NCBI GenBank assembly: GCA_026417425.1
Contig: JAOADF010000002.1
Span: 1 to 18,800, forward strand
Length of the DNA: 18,800 bases
DNA from: Dictyoglomaceae bacterium
GTDB taxonomy: Bacteria; Dictyoglomota; Dictyoglomia; Dictyoglomales; Dictyoglomaceae
Direction: 5' to 3'
The position numbers and the translations under genes are program-made. This document shows positions 7,575-14,971 of this stretch, piece after piece. The stretch's first letter is position 1, and every line of letters starts with the position of its first letter. The notes under the pieces are model-generated. The model saw nothing but the letters and a program-made list of their open reading frames with translations. It did no database searches and was not told the origin of the DNA.

Positions 7575-8365
7575 GAATTATTTATAATCCTAGAAAAAGA
7601 GAGGCTAAAAGACTAATTTTAGAATTGCAAAAATGGGGGAAAAGTAATTCCAGGGAGGTTTTTTTATTAGACAAAGAATATGTTATTGACCATGATATTG
7701 ACTTAGTTATCGCAATAGGAGGAGATGGAACAGTATTGTATGCTCTTCAAAAGGTAGCAAAATATAATATTCCTGTTTTAGGTATAAATACAGGAAGATT
7801 GGGATTTTTAACAACCTTAGATGATAAAGACTTTGAGAAAAATTTTCATATATTGGAAAAGGGAGAATTTTTTGTAGAAAAGCATCCTGTCCTGGAATTA
7901 AATATTATTCCTAAAAATGTATCATACTATATTTTTAATGAGGTAGTCTTATTAAAAGCTGAAAATACTCCTCTTATATCCTTTGAACTTTTTTTTGGAC
8001 AAGATAGTATAACTACATCTCCTGCAGATGGATTAATTATAGCATCCGCTTCAGGTTCTACCGCCTATGCTCTTTCTGCTGGTGGACCAGTTATTTTCCC
8101 AGAATTAAATGTAGTAGAGGTTCTTCCCATTTGTGCTCACTCACTATCTTCTCGTCCTTTAATTCTTTCCTTTGATAGAGAAATTATGTTTTCTTTACCA
8201 CGAAGATCTTGGCAAGTAGAAGTATGGATTGATGGAAAACAGGTAGATTTGATAGGTAAAAATGAAAAAGTTATTATTAAAAAAGCACCCTTTAATGCAG
8301 AATTACTTTTTTTAAAGGATTGGATTTTCTTTAAAAGATTAAAGAAAAAGCTCCATTGGAGGTAG
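7535..8365 (+). CDS. nadK: NAD kinase
   Basis: Phosphorylates NAD to NADP in the cytoplasm. With the TTG start the product has 276 residues. The NAD kinase landmarks are in order: KIGIIYNPRK near the N-terminus, the GGDGT motif with catalytic Asp64 (61-66), NTGRLGFL (85-92), the Asn135-Glu136 pair in FNEVVL, and the long ADGLIIASASGSTAYALSAG motif at 164-183. PICAHSLSSRPLIL then leads to the C-terminal strands. The start is uncertain: TTG 7535 is the furthest upstream option, but a strong Shine-Dalgarno at 7526-7533 suits CTG 7544 better, and CTG 7562 would still keep the core. The gene overlaps tlyA by 31-40 bases and ends 5 bases before the recN ATG. The dxs-tlyA-nadK-recN order is a well-known arrangement in Firmicutes, where argR often lies between; no argR is seen here. 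Confidence 0.95.
   Translation: MESLELKILLQKIGIIYNPRKREAKRLILELQKWGKSNSREVFLLDKEYVIDHDIDLVIAIGGDGTVLYALQKVAKYNIPVLGINTGRLGFLTTLDDKDFEKNFHILEKGEFFVEKHPVLELNIIPKNVSYYIFNEVVLLKAENTPLISFELFFGQDSITTSPADGLIIASASGSTAYALSAGGPVIFPELNVVEVLPICAHSLSSRPLILSFDREIMFSLPRRSWQVEVWIDGKQVDLIGKNEKVIIKKAPFNAELLFLKDWIFFKRLKKKLHWR
8357..8363 (+). promoter_or_regulatory. Shine-Dalgarno that sets the recN start
   Basis: TGGAGGT lies 7 bases before an ATG at 8371. A longer reading from TTG 8356 would use this ribosome binding site as coding sequence. The ATG gives the usual RecN N-terminus (MLLALHVKDFAII), so 8371 is chosen. Confidence 0.8.
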
Positions 8366-8370
8366 GTAAA

Positions 8371-10146
8371 ATGCTTTTAGCTTTACATGTGAAAGATTTT
8401 GCTATTATAGACGAAATAACCCTTGATTTCCAGGAGGGTTTAAATGTGATCACTGGTGAAACAGGGGCAGGTAAATCTCTTTTGATAGATGCCTTATCTT
8501 TTTTACTTGGAGAGAGGGTATCTACAGAAATTATTAGGACAGGTAGTAATAAAGCTATAGTTGAAGCTCTTTTTTCGGTTAATCCCTTTATCGAAAGCAT
8601 ATTAGATGAATGGGGTATTCCCAAGGAAGAAGATAACACCCTTTTAGTATATAGAGAAATTAATAAGACAGGAAGAAGTAAATGTAGAGTAAATGGAGAG
8701 TTGGTTACAGTTGGTATGTTAGAGAAATTACTTTCTAATATAATGGAAATACATGGGCAATATGAGCATCAAAAAATTCTTCATAGGGATGCCCAATTAG
8801 AATTAATGGATTTTTTTGGAGGAGAGGAGTGTTTAAAACAGAAAAGGATTGTAAAAGAGATGTTTGAATCTCTTAGAAAATTATATTCCGAAAGAGATAA
8901 TATTTATGAAAAAGAAAAGGAAAGACAACAAAGAATTGATCTTCTTAAATTTCAGATTGAAGAAATAGATAGAGCTAAATTAGTAAAAGGGGAAGAAGAG
9001 ACATTAATTGAGGAGAGAAAATTTCTTCAAAATCTTGAGAAAATAAAAAATAGTTTGGAAGAAGCATATATTTTACTTTATGAATCTCAAGATCCCCAAA
9101 TTTCTGCTTTAGATCAGATCAGTAAGAGTCTAAATCTTATATCCTCTCTATCTTCCTTAGATAAGAATATTGAGAATATATATGAGCTACTATCTAATTC
9201 AAAGTTATATTTAGAAGAAGCAATAGATTCTTTAATCAGATTTAAAGATGGATTAAATATAGAATCTTCAAAATTAGAAGAAGTGGAGGAGAGATTATAT
9301 AGAATTTCTCAGCTTAAAAGAAAGTATGGAAGAACCATTGAGGAAATTCTTGAATATAGGAAAAAAATTGAAGAGGAATTAAGAGAACTTTTAAGTAGTG
9401 AAGAAAGATTAGAAGAAATTGAGAAGGAAATACAAATATTGGAAGAACAGATAATTTACGAAGCTAAAAAATTATCAGAAATTAGAAGAGAAATTTCTAA
9501 AACCTTTGAAGAAAATATAGAAAGAGAACTTAAGGATTTAGGAATGGAAAACGCCAAATTTTCTGTAAGATTTTTAGAACCTATAGGATCTCATGTTCTT
9601 TTAATTAAAGATATGAAAATAAGTAGTAAAGGCTTGGAGGATATAGAATTTTTACTTTCTACAAATCCTGGTGAAGATTTAAAAACTCTCAAGAATATTG
9701 CTTCAGGGGGAGAGATATCAAGAATTATGTTATCTTTAAGGACTATTATTAATAAAATAGATCAAACTCCCATCTTAATTTTTGATGAGATAGATACTGG
9801 AATTGGAGGGGAAACTTCATATTTATTAGCTCAAAAACTTTGGAATCTTTCTCTGGGTAAACAAGTTTTTTGTGTAACTCATCTACCTCAGATTGCAGCA
9901 TGGGCTGATGCACATTTTTATGTGGAAAAAAAGATGATAAATGAACAAACACGAGTAAAGGTAAGTATGTTAGAGGAGAAATCAAGGATAATCGAGTTAT
10001 CAAGAATGTTTGGAGGAAGTATTGTTTCTGAAGTTAGTCAACAACATGCTAAGGAAATGCTATTGAAGGCAAATGAGTTGAAAAAGAGTTTAAAAGATAA
10101 GGTTATCTCAGAATCGATTTCTGCTAATAGAGGAGAAAGTTTATGA
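8371..10146 (+). CDS. recN: DNA repair protein RecN
   Basis: SMC-like ATPase that acts early in recombinational repair of double-strand breaks. The ATG at 8371 gives 591 residues, slightly longer than the common 550-570. The N-terminal ATPase half has Walker A GETGAGKS (29-36) and the RecN-type MEIHGQYEHQKILH segment near 125-138. A long Glu/Lys-rich coiled coil fills about residues 160-400. The C-terminal half carries the ABC signature ASGGEISR near 444-451 and Walker B ILIFDEIDTGIGG near 468-480, followed by the CVTHLPQIAAWAD switch region. A TTG at 8356 would add five residues but overlaps the Shine-Dalgarno. The gene lies 5 bases after nadK and ends in an ATGA overlap with the Nudix gene. 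Extra length lies in the coiled coil, where variation is expected. Confidence 0.96.
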   Translation: MLLALHVKDFAIIDEITLDFQEGLNVITGETGAGKSLLIDALSFLLGERVSTEIIRTGSNKAIVEALFSVNPFIESILDEWGIPKEEDNTLLVYREINKTGRSKCRVNGELVTVGMLEKLLSNIMEIHGQYEHQKILHRDAQLELMDFFGGEECLKQKRIVKEMFESLRKLYSERDNIYEKEKERQQRIDLLKFQIEEIDRAKLVKGEEETLIEERKFLQNLEKIKNSLEEAYILLYESQDPQISALDQISKSLNLISSLSSLDKNIENIYELLSNSKLYLEEAIDSLIRFKDGLNIESSKLEEVEERLYRISQLKRKYGRTIEEILEYRKKIEEELRELLSSEERLEEIEKEIQILEEQIIYEAKKLSEIRREISKTFEENIERELKDLGMENAKFSVRFLEPIGSHVLLIKDMKISSKGLEDIEFLLSTNPGEDLKTLKNIASGGEISRIMLSLRTIINKIDQTPILIFDEIDTGIGGETSYLLAQKLWNLSLGKQVFCVTHLPQIAAWADAHFYVEKKMINEQTRVKVSMLEEKSRIIELSRMFGGSIVSEVSQQHAKEMLLKANELKKSLKDKVISESISANRGESL

Positions 10147-10679
10147 AAGAAAAAATATTAAAGGAGAAATTATTATATAAAGGGAAAATTGTGAACATCA
10201 AAGAGATAGAAGTAGAATTACCAAATGGTAGAATTGGAAAAAGGGAAATTGTGGAACATCCTGGTGCTGTTGCTATTCTTCCTATAGATCAGGATGGGAA
10301 TATCCTATTTGTAAAACAATATAGGATGTGTGCGAGGGAAATATTATTAGAAATTCCTGCAGGAAAATTAAATTATGGAGAGGAACCTTATCAATGTGCC
10401 ATGAGAGAATTAGAGGAAGAAACTGGCTATAGGGCAAAAAAATTAGAATTAATTCATTCCTTTTATACATCACCTGGGATAAGTAATGAAGTTTTATATT
10501 TATTTGTCGCAAAAGATCTTGAGAAGACACAAGTGAATTATGATGAAGATGAGTTTATAGAAATTATTAGTATAAAAAAGGAAAATTTAGAAGCTTTATT
10601 GAAAGAGTGTGAAATTAAAGATGCGAAAACTTTAATAGCTGTTTATTATTATCTTACAAGGAGGATGTTTGAATTATGA
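10143..10679 (+). CDS. Nudix hydrolase, probable ADP-ribose pyrophosphatase
   Basis: Predicted to hydrolyse ADP-ribose to AMP and ribose 5-phosphate, clearing a reactive NAD breakdown product. The 178-residue protein has a perfect Nudix box from Gly74 to Tyr96 (G-x5-E-x7-RELEEETGY). The SFYTSPGISNEVLYLFVA stretch at 106-123, with the SPG(I/F)S motif, is typical of the ADP-ribose pyrophosphatase branch. GKREIVEHPGAVAILPID before the box is also characteristic. The ATG overlaps the recN stop and the end overlaps the ald start, both as ATGA. Substrate is inferred from family resemblance; a related nucleoside-diphosphate sugar cannot be excluded. nutF/nudF-type symbols are not assigned because the subfamily is not certain. 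Confidence 0.88.
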   Translation: MKEKILKEKLLYKGKIVNIKEIEVELPNGRIGKREIVEHPGAVAILPIDQDGNILFVKQYRMCAREILLEIPAGKLNYGEEPYQCAMRELEEETGYRAKKLELIHSFYTSPGISNEVLYLFVAKDLEKTQVNYDEDEFIEIISIKKENLEALLKECEIKDAKTLIAVYYYLTRRMFEL

Positions 10680-11794
10680 TTATTGGGATTCCAAGAGAAA
10701 TTAAACCTGAGGAAAATCGAGTTGCTATTGTGCCTGGAGGAGTAGAAACCCTAATTCAAAGAGGACATAAGGTTATTATAGAAAAAGGTGCAGGTATTGG
10801 AAGTGGTTTTTCTGATGAAGAGTATAGATGGGCAGGTGGAGAAATTATATCCAGACATGAGGATATATTTTATGAGGCGGACTTGATATTAAAAGTAAAG
10901 GAACCCTTATCAGAAGAGTATTCTCTACTCAAGGAAGGACAAATTTTATTCACTTATTTACATCTTGCTGCCTCTCAGGATTTAACTCTAAATCTTTTAA
11001 AAAGAAAAATAATTGGAATAGCTTATGAGACTGTCCAAAAGGAGGATGGTTTTTTACCCTTGCTTGCACCAATGAGTGAAATAGCTGGTAGGATGGCACC
11101 TTTAGAAGGAGCAAAGTATTTGGAAAAACCTTACGGAGGTAGAGGAATTCTTCTTTCCGGGGTTGCTGGAGTTCCTCCAGCTACAGTGGTAATTCTTGGG
11201 GGAGGAACTGTAGGTTTCAATGCTGCAAGAATAGCTCTTGGGATGGGAGCTCAAGTGACAATACTGGATATTAATCCCCAAAGATTAAGATTTTTAGACG
11301 AATTTTTTCATGGAAGAGTAACAACGATGATTGCCGATAATTTTAATATTAGAATGGTTGTAAAATATGCAGATCTTCTTATTGGAGCAGTATTAATTCC
11401 TGGCGCAAAGGCTCCAAAGATCATTACCAGAGAGATGCTTAGAAGCATGAAGTCTGGTGCAGTATTTATTGATGTTGCTATCGATCAAGGAGGATGTTCT
11501 GAAACTTCGAAGCCAACGACTCATTCCAATCCTATTTATGAAGAGGAAGGAATTATTCATTATTCTGTATCAAATATGCCGGGAGCTGTTCCTCGTACTG
11601 CAACTCGAGCTTTAACTTTAAATACATTACCTTATGTTTTAGAATTAGCTGATAAGGGATGGAAAAAAGCAGTAAAAGAAAATTTTTCACTAAGAAAGGG
11701 AGTTAATTTAGTAGAGGGTAAAATTACATATAAAGCTGTAGCTGAAGCTTTTAATTTACCTTATACTTCATTAGAAGAAATTTTAGAAAATTAA
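10676..11794 (+). CDS. ald: Alanine dehydrogenase
   Basis: Catalyses the reversible NAD-dependent conversion of alanine to pyruvate and ammonia. In anaerobic fermenters it often runs towards alanine to dispose of reducing power. The 372 residues match the family. Catalytic and substrate residues fall at the canonical positions: Arg15 (ENRVAIVP), Lys75 (KVKEP), His96 (YLHLA) and Asp270 (VAIDQGG). The Rossmann NAD site has GGGTVG at 175-180 and Asp198, which favours NAD over NADP. VAGVPPATVVILGGG and ETSKPTTH also fit. The start overlaps the Nudix gene (ATGA). It is the last gene of the plus-strand run; its stop lies one base from the stop of the convergent gene hslO. The protein is clearly Ald rather than transhydrogenase PntA, which lacks this active-site set. 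Confidence 0.96.
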   Translation: MIIGIPREIKPEENRVAIVPGGVETLIQRGHKVIIEKGAGIGSGFSDEEYRWAGGEIISRHEDIFYEADLILKVKEPLSEEYSLLKEGQILFTYLHLAASQDLTLNLLKRKIIGIAYETVQKEDGFLPLLAPMSEIAGRMAPLEGAKYLEKPYGGRGILLSGVAGVPPATVVILGGGTVGFNAARIALGMGAQVTILDINPQRLRFLDEFFHGRVTTMIADNFNIRMVVKYADLLIGAVLIPGAKAPKIITREMLRSMKSGAVFIDVAIDQGGCSETSKPTTHSNPIYEEEGIIHYSVSNMPGAVPRTATRALTLNTLPYVLELADKGWKKAVKENFSLRKGVNLVEGKITYKAVAEAFNLPYTSLEEILEN

Positions 11795-11813
11795 TTTACT
11801 GTTTGTTTTCTAA
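11783..11813. terminator. Weak AT-rich inverted repeat at the ald/hslO junction
   Basis: TTAGAAAA (11783-11790) and TTTTCTAA (11806-11813) form a perfect 8-base inverted repeat with a 15-base loop, spanning both stop codons. It contains only one G-C pair. It could act as a weak two-way terminator, but repeats like this arise by chance in sequence this AT-rich, and I see no better terminator for ald nearby. Confidence 0.25.
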
Positions 11814-12680
11814 TAAACTAATTAGCGCTCTTAAATCTTTAGAAGTGAATTGATATTTATTACCACAAAATTCACATTTTACTTCTGTTATTTCTTGTTT
11901 ATCAATCAATTTCCTTATTTCTTTAATACCTAAAGCTAAAAGTATATTTTCTGCTTTTATTCTACTACATCTGCAAGAGTAATTAATTTTTTCAGGATTA
12001 AAAATTATTCCCTCTAAATCTTTTAATATCTTTTTTGTTATTTCTTCAGGAGAGATACCATTTAATATAAGTTTACTTGGCGGATCCATAGAGGTTATAT
12101 TATTTTCAAGTTTTTCAATTATTTCTATAGAGGTTTCTGGAAGTATTTGTACAATATATCCTCCAGCTGAGGAGACTTCTCCTGATTTATCCACATATAC
12201 TCCTGCTGCTACAACAGAAGGTTGTTGCTCGGAATGATTAAAATAGTAAGCTAAATCCTTAGCAATACCTCCTGAGACTAAATTTGTAGAGCCTCTATAA
12301 GGTTCTTTTAATCCTAAATCTCTTACAATACTTATTATTCCCTTCTGTCCTACTGCACTTGAGACATCTAATTTCCCTTCAGAAGTAGGAGGAAGATCTA
12401 TATATGGCCTTTTCACATAACCTCGAACATTTCCATAGGCATCAGCATCCACAAAAATTCCCCCTAAAGGACCATCACCTAATATTTGGAGGCTTATGGT
12501 TTCTCTACCTTTAAGCATTTTCCCCATTATTGCAACTAAAGTTAATGCTCTGCCTAAGGCTGCTATTGCTGTAGGGGTTGCATTGTGAATCTTTCGGGCC
12601 TTTTCTACTAATTCTGTAGTTCTTGCTACGTATACCATAATTTTTCCCTTTTCTCCAATACCCCTTACCAAATAATCCAC
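11796..12680 (-). CDS. hslO: Redox-regulated chaperone Hsp33
   Basis: Cytoplasmic holdase chaperone switched on by oxidation and unfolding, protecting proteins during oxidative heat stress. The 294-residue product has the Hsp33 N-terminal domain (including GKIMVYVARTTELVEKAR and the GDGPLGGIFVDADAYGNVRGYV region at 69-89) and a C-terminal zinc switch with all four cysteines: Cys236-x-Cys238 and Cys269-x2-Cys272. The zinc form is the reduced inactive state in known members. Translation starts at GTG (12680), with GGAGGAGA about 5-6 bases upstream on the minus strand; GTG is the only start consistent with the site and with family length. The gene is single, convergent with ald and divergent from the ABC transporter. 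Its promoter must lie within 12681-12780; I see only weak AT-rich candidates there. Confidence 0.96.
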   Translation of the reverse strand: MDYLVRGIGEKGKIMVYVARTTELVEKARKIHNATPTAIAALGRALTLVAIMGKMLKGRETISLQILGDGPLGGIFVDADAYGNVRGYVKRPYIDLPPTSEGKLDVSSAVGQKGIISIVRDLGLKEPYRGSTNLVSGGIAKDLAYYFNHSEQQPSVVAAGVYVDKSGEVSSAGGYIVQILPETSIEIIEKLENNITSMDPPSKLILNGISPEEITKKILKDLEGIIFNPEKINYSCRCSRIKAENILLALGIKEIRKLIDKQEITEVKCEFCGNKYQFTSKDLRALISLLENKQ

Positions 12681-12751
12681 TATTTCTCCTCCATTAAGAA
12701 ATCTATAAAAGAATAACTCAAAATTATTAAAACTGCAATAGAAATCTGTGT

Positions 12752-12780
12752 TTGACTTTTTAAATTAATGTTTTTATAAT
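12752..12780 (+). promoter_or_regulatory. Sigma-70 type promoter of the amino-acid ABC operon
   Basis: TTGACT (12752-12757), a 17-base spacer and TATAAT (12775-12780) make a near-consensus promoter. Transcription would start near 12786-12788, giving a leader of about 28 bases before the ATG at 12815. An in-frame ATG at 12779 overlaps the -10 box and so cannot be on the mRNA. No clear operator palindrome is visible around it. Confidence 0.85.
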
Positions 12781-12795
12781 GAGTAAAAGTTTAAT

Positions 12796-12805
12796 AAAGG
12801 AGGAG
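12796..12805 (+). promoter_or_regulatory. Shine-Dalgarno that sets the binding-protein start
   Basis: AAAGGAGGAG ends 9 bases before the ATG at 12815. It supports starting the substrate-binding protein there, which puts the hydrophobic signal peptide right after MRK. The longer reading from 12779 would have a charged 12-residue extension before the signal peptide. Confidence 0.8.
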
Positions 12806-12814
12806 AAAAAAAAT

Positions 12815-13588
12815 ATGAGGAAAGCTTTGCTTTTATTATTAATTTTTCTTATTATTTTTAGTTTACCTATATTTTCAGCTGGTGCTATAGAAAGAATTAA
12901 AAAGGCAGGAGTCTTGAAGGTTGGAAGTGATGTTGCCTATGCACCTTTTGAATTTATGGAAGGAGATAAACCTGTAGGATTTGATATTGATATTGCACAA
13001 GAGATAGCAAATGCTTTAGGAGTGAAATTAGAGGTTATAAATACATCCTTTGATGGTATTATTGCTGCTTTAAAAGCAAAGAAGTTTGATATTATAATGT
13101 CCGCTATGACTATTACTGAAGAAAGAAAGAAAGAAATTAACTTTTCTAAACCCTATTTTGATTCAGGTCAAATTATTGCAATTAGAGTAGATGATACCTC
13201 AATAAGATCAGAGAAGGATTTAAAGGGAAAGATTGTAGGAGTTCAATTGGGAACCACAGGCGAGATTGCTGCAAAAAAATTAAAAGATAAAGTAGGTATT
13301 AAAGAAATTAGAAGTTATGAGACAATCCCTGAAGCTTTTATGGATTTAGAACTGGGAAGAGTAGATGCAGTAATAAATGATATGCCAGTTTCTTTATATT
13401 ATGCTAAGACTCATCCAAAGATTAAATGTATTGGAAAACCTTTTACAATTGAAAGATATGGGATTGCAGTAAGAAAAGAAGATACTGATTTATTAGTAAA
13501 GATAAATTTAATTCTTGATCAACTGAAGAAAAGTGGAAAATATGATGAAATTTACAGAAAATGGTTTGGATCTTTACCTCTTAAATAG
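12815..13588 (+). CDS. Amino-acid ABC transporter, periplasmic substrate-binding protein
   Basis: Family 3 solute-binding protein that captures a polar amino acid and delivers it to the permease encoded next. The 257-residue precursor has a Sec signal peptide (MRK followed by a Leu/Ile-rich core at 4-20, likely cleavage near SAGA at 21-24). There is no lipobox cysteine, so the mature protein is probably free or held by another means. The fold markers are present: LKVGSDVAYAPFEF (35-48), GFDIDIAQEIA (55-65), DIIMSAMTITEERKKEINFS (92-111) and VINDMPVS (187-193). Arg104 and Asp189 are in the positions that usually hold the amino-acid carboxylate and amino groups. Start choice rests on the promoter and Shine-Dalgarno described separately. 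The substrate (Arg, Lys, His, Gln or cystine) cannot be decided from the sequence. Confidence 0.92.
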   Translation: MRKALLLLLIFLIIFSLPIFSAGAIERIKKAGVLKVGSDVAYAPFEFMEGDKPVGFDIDIAQEIANALGVKLEVINTSFDGIIAALKAKKFDIIMSAMTITEERKKEINFSKPYFDSGQIIAIRVDDTSIRSEKDLKGKIVGVQLGTTGEIAAKKLKDKVGIKEIRSYETIPEAFMDLELGRVDAVINDMPVSLYYAKTHPKIKCIGKPFTIERYGIAVRKEDTDLLVKINLILDQLKKSGKYDEIYRKWFGSLPLK

Positions 13589-13599
13589 GGAGTGAGAAC

Positions 13600-14256
13600 T
13601 TGGATTTTAATTTTGAAGTTTTTTTAGAAGGTATTCCATATTTATTAAAAGGCGCAGTTATGACACTGCGCCTTACCTTGATATCTGTGAGTATAGGTAT
13701 TGTCCTTGGTTTAATCTTAAGTCTTGGACGAATATCTAAAAATCCAATATTTAAGTATCCTACAAGTTTATATATAGAAGTTATAAGAGGAACACCTCTT
13801 CTTATGCAATTGTTGATTATATACTATGCTTTACCTTCTATTGGATTAAATCTTCCTGCTGTAACTGCAGCTATAACCGGTCTTTCTCTAAATTCTGCCG
13901 CTTATATTGGTGAGATATTTAGAGGAGGAATCCAATCTATAGAAAAGGGACAAATGGAGGCGGCTCGTTCCCTGGGAATGACATACTTTCAGGCAATGAG
14001 ATATGTGATTCTTCCTCAGGCATTTAGAAGAATCCTACCTCCATTAACTAATGAATTTGCATCAATGCTTAAAGAGAGTTCTTTAGCTTCAACTTTAGCA
14101 GTCACGGAACTTTTGAGAGCTGGTAGAGAATTGGTCGCTTGGAAGGCAAATGTTTTCAGTCCTTTTATAGGTGTTACTCTCTTCTATTTAATTATGACTA
14201 TTCCTTTAACAAGATTATCAAGCTATTTAGAAAAGAGGCTGAGAAAAGGTGATTAA
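13600..14256 (+). CDS. Amino-acid ABC transporter, permease
   Basis: Inner-membrane channel subunit of the importer, of the HisMQ/GlnP type; it probably works as a homodimer because only one permease gene is present. The 218 residues contain about five membrane helices (roughly 14-42, 58-78, 84-104, 148-168 and 185-205). The EAA loop that docks on the ATPase is clear at about 126-146, in [20 protein letters not shown]. Translation probably starts at TTG (13600) with GGGAG at 13588-13592, 7 bases upstream; the resulting N-terminus fits the family. The gene begins 11 bases after the binding-protein stop. A strong GC-rich hairpin at 13649-13674 falls inside codons 17-25. The 3' end overlaps the ATPase gene by 8 bases. 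Confidence 0.93.
   Translation: MDFNFEVFLEGIPYLLKGAVMTLRLTLISVSIGIVLGLILSLGRISKNPIFKYPTSLYIEVIRGTPLLMQLLIIYYALPSIGLNLPAVTAAITGLSLNSAAYIGEIFRGGIQSIEKGQMEAARSLGMTYFQAMRYVILPQAFRRILPPLTNEFASMLKESSLASTLAVTELLRAGRELVAWKANVFSPFIGVTLFYLIMTIPLTRLSSYLEKRLRKGD
13649..13674 (+). promoter_or_regulatory. Strong GC-rich mRNA hairpin early in the permease gene
   Basis: AAGGCGCAGT (13649-13658), loop TATGAC and ACTGCGCCTT (13665-13674) form a perfect 10-pair stem with six G-C pairs, far more GC than the surroundings. It encodes KGAVMTLRL with GGC, GCA, CTG and CGC codons that are uncommon in neighbouring genes. No T-run follows, so it is not a typical intrinsic terminator. It lies 60 bases after the binding-protein stop, where a 3' stabilising hairpin would raise binding-protein mRNA over permease mRNA. 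The function is inferred. Confidence 0.65.
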
Positions 14257-14971
14257 GGTTGTTAATTTACATAAGAAATTTAAAAATTTGCATGTTTTAA
14301 AGGGTATTAACTTAGAAGTAAAAAGGGGAGAGGTGTTAGTAATAATTGGTCCTAGTGGTGGAGGTAAAAGTACCTTACTAAGATGTATAAATCGTTTAGA
14401 GGAACCAACCAGTGGAGAAATATATATTAATGATATATTAATAACCGATCCAAAGGTTGATATTAATAAAATAAGGCAAAAAGTAGGCATGGTTTTTCAA
14501 TTATTTAATTTATTCCCTCATCTTTCTGTTTTAGATAATATTACTTTAGCACCAATAAAAGTAAAAAGGATGAATCCTGAATTAGCAAAGGAAAAAGCTT
14601 ATGAATTATTAAAAAGGGTAGGATTATCTGATAAAGCTATAAGTTTCCCCTCTCAACTTTCAGGAGGACAACAGCAAAGAGTAGCAATTGCAAGGGCTTT
14701 AGCAATGGAGCCTGAGGTTATGTTATTTGATGAGCCCACCTCATCTATTGATCCTGAGATGACCAAGGAGGTTTTAGATGTTATTAGACAGTTAGCAATC
14801 GAAGGCATGACCATGATAGTTGCAACTCATGAGATGGGCTTTGCAAGAGAAGTTGCTGACTGGGTTATTTTCTTAGATCAAGGACAAATAGTAGAACAAG
14901 GTTCTCCTTCTCAGATTTTCTTTTCTCCCCGGGAGGAAAGAACAATCTCCTTTTTAAGTAAAATTCTTTGA
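14249..14971 (+). CDS. Amino-acid ABC transporter, ATP-binding protein
   Basis: Energises the importer by ATP hydrolysis on the cytoplasmic face of the membrane. The 240-residue protein has every ABC motif: Walker [10 protein letters not shown] (34-42), Q-loop Gln84 in [12 protein letters not shown], signature LSGGQQQR (137-144), Walker B VMLFDE (157-162), the D-loop SSIDPE and switch His194 in ATHEMG. The whole pattern is that of the polar amino-acid (GlnQ/HisP) subfamily. Translation starts at GTG (14249), inside the permease gene (8-base overlap), with only a weak ribosome binding site, so it is probably coupled to permease translation. The last 18 bases overlap the end of serS on the other strand. 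A terminator-like hairpin lies within codons 222-234. Confidence 0.95.
   Translation: MIKVVNLHKKFKNLHVLKGINLEVKRGEVLVIIGPSGGGKSTLLRCINRLEEPTSGEIYINDILITDPKVDINKIRQKVGMVFQLFNLFPHLSVLDNITLAPIKVKRMNPELAKEKAYELLKRVGLSDKAISFPSQLSGGQQQRVAIARALAMEPEVMLFDEPTSSIDPEMTKEVLDVIRQLAIEGMTMIVATHEMGFAREVADWVIFLDQGQIVEQGSPSQIFFSPREERTISFLSKIL
14913..14955 (+). terminator. Intrinsic terminator-like hairpin inside the ATPase gene
   Basis: Bases 14913-14928 pair with 14932-14948 in a 16-pair stem with one bulged C (14943), one T-G wobble and a 3-base loop (CCG). CC and then TTTTT (14951-14955) follow. This has the form of a rho-independent terminator for the ABC operon, yet it lies before the stop codon, because the convergent serS leaves no intergenic space. 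The loop region uses CCC and CGG codons, unusual among the neighbours. Read on the minus strand it follows the serS stop, but there it lacks a T-run. Confidence 0.6.

Noticed and set aside
11165..11181. Hairpin GCTGGAG-TTC-CTCCAGC in ald
   Set aside because: It encodes the conserved AGVPPA segment with ordinary codons, so protein constraint explains it; no operon boundary or T-run is nearby.
12681..12778. A defined hslO promoter or a shared operator between hslO and the ABC operon
   Set aside because: Only weak matches (for example TTGCAG with TATTCT on the minus strand) and no convincing palindrome; the region is too AT-rich to call.
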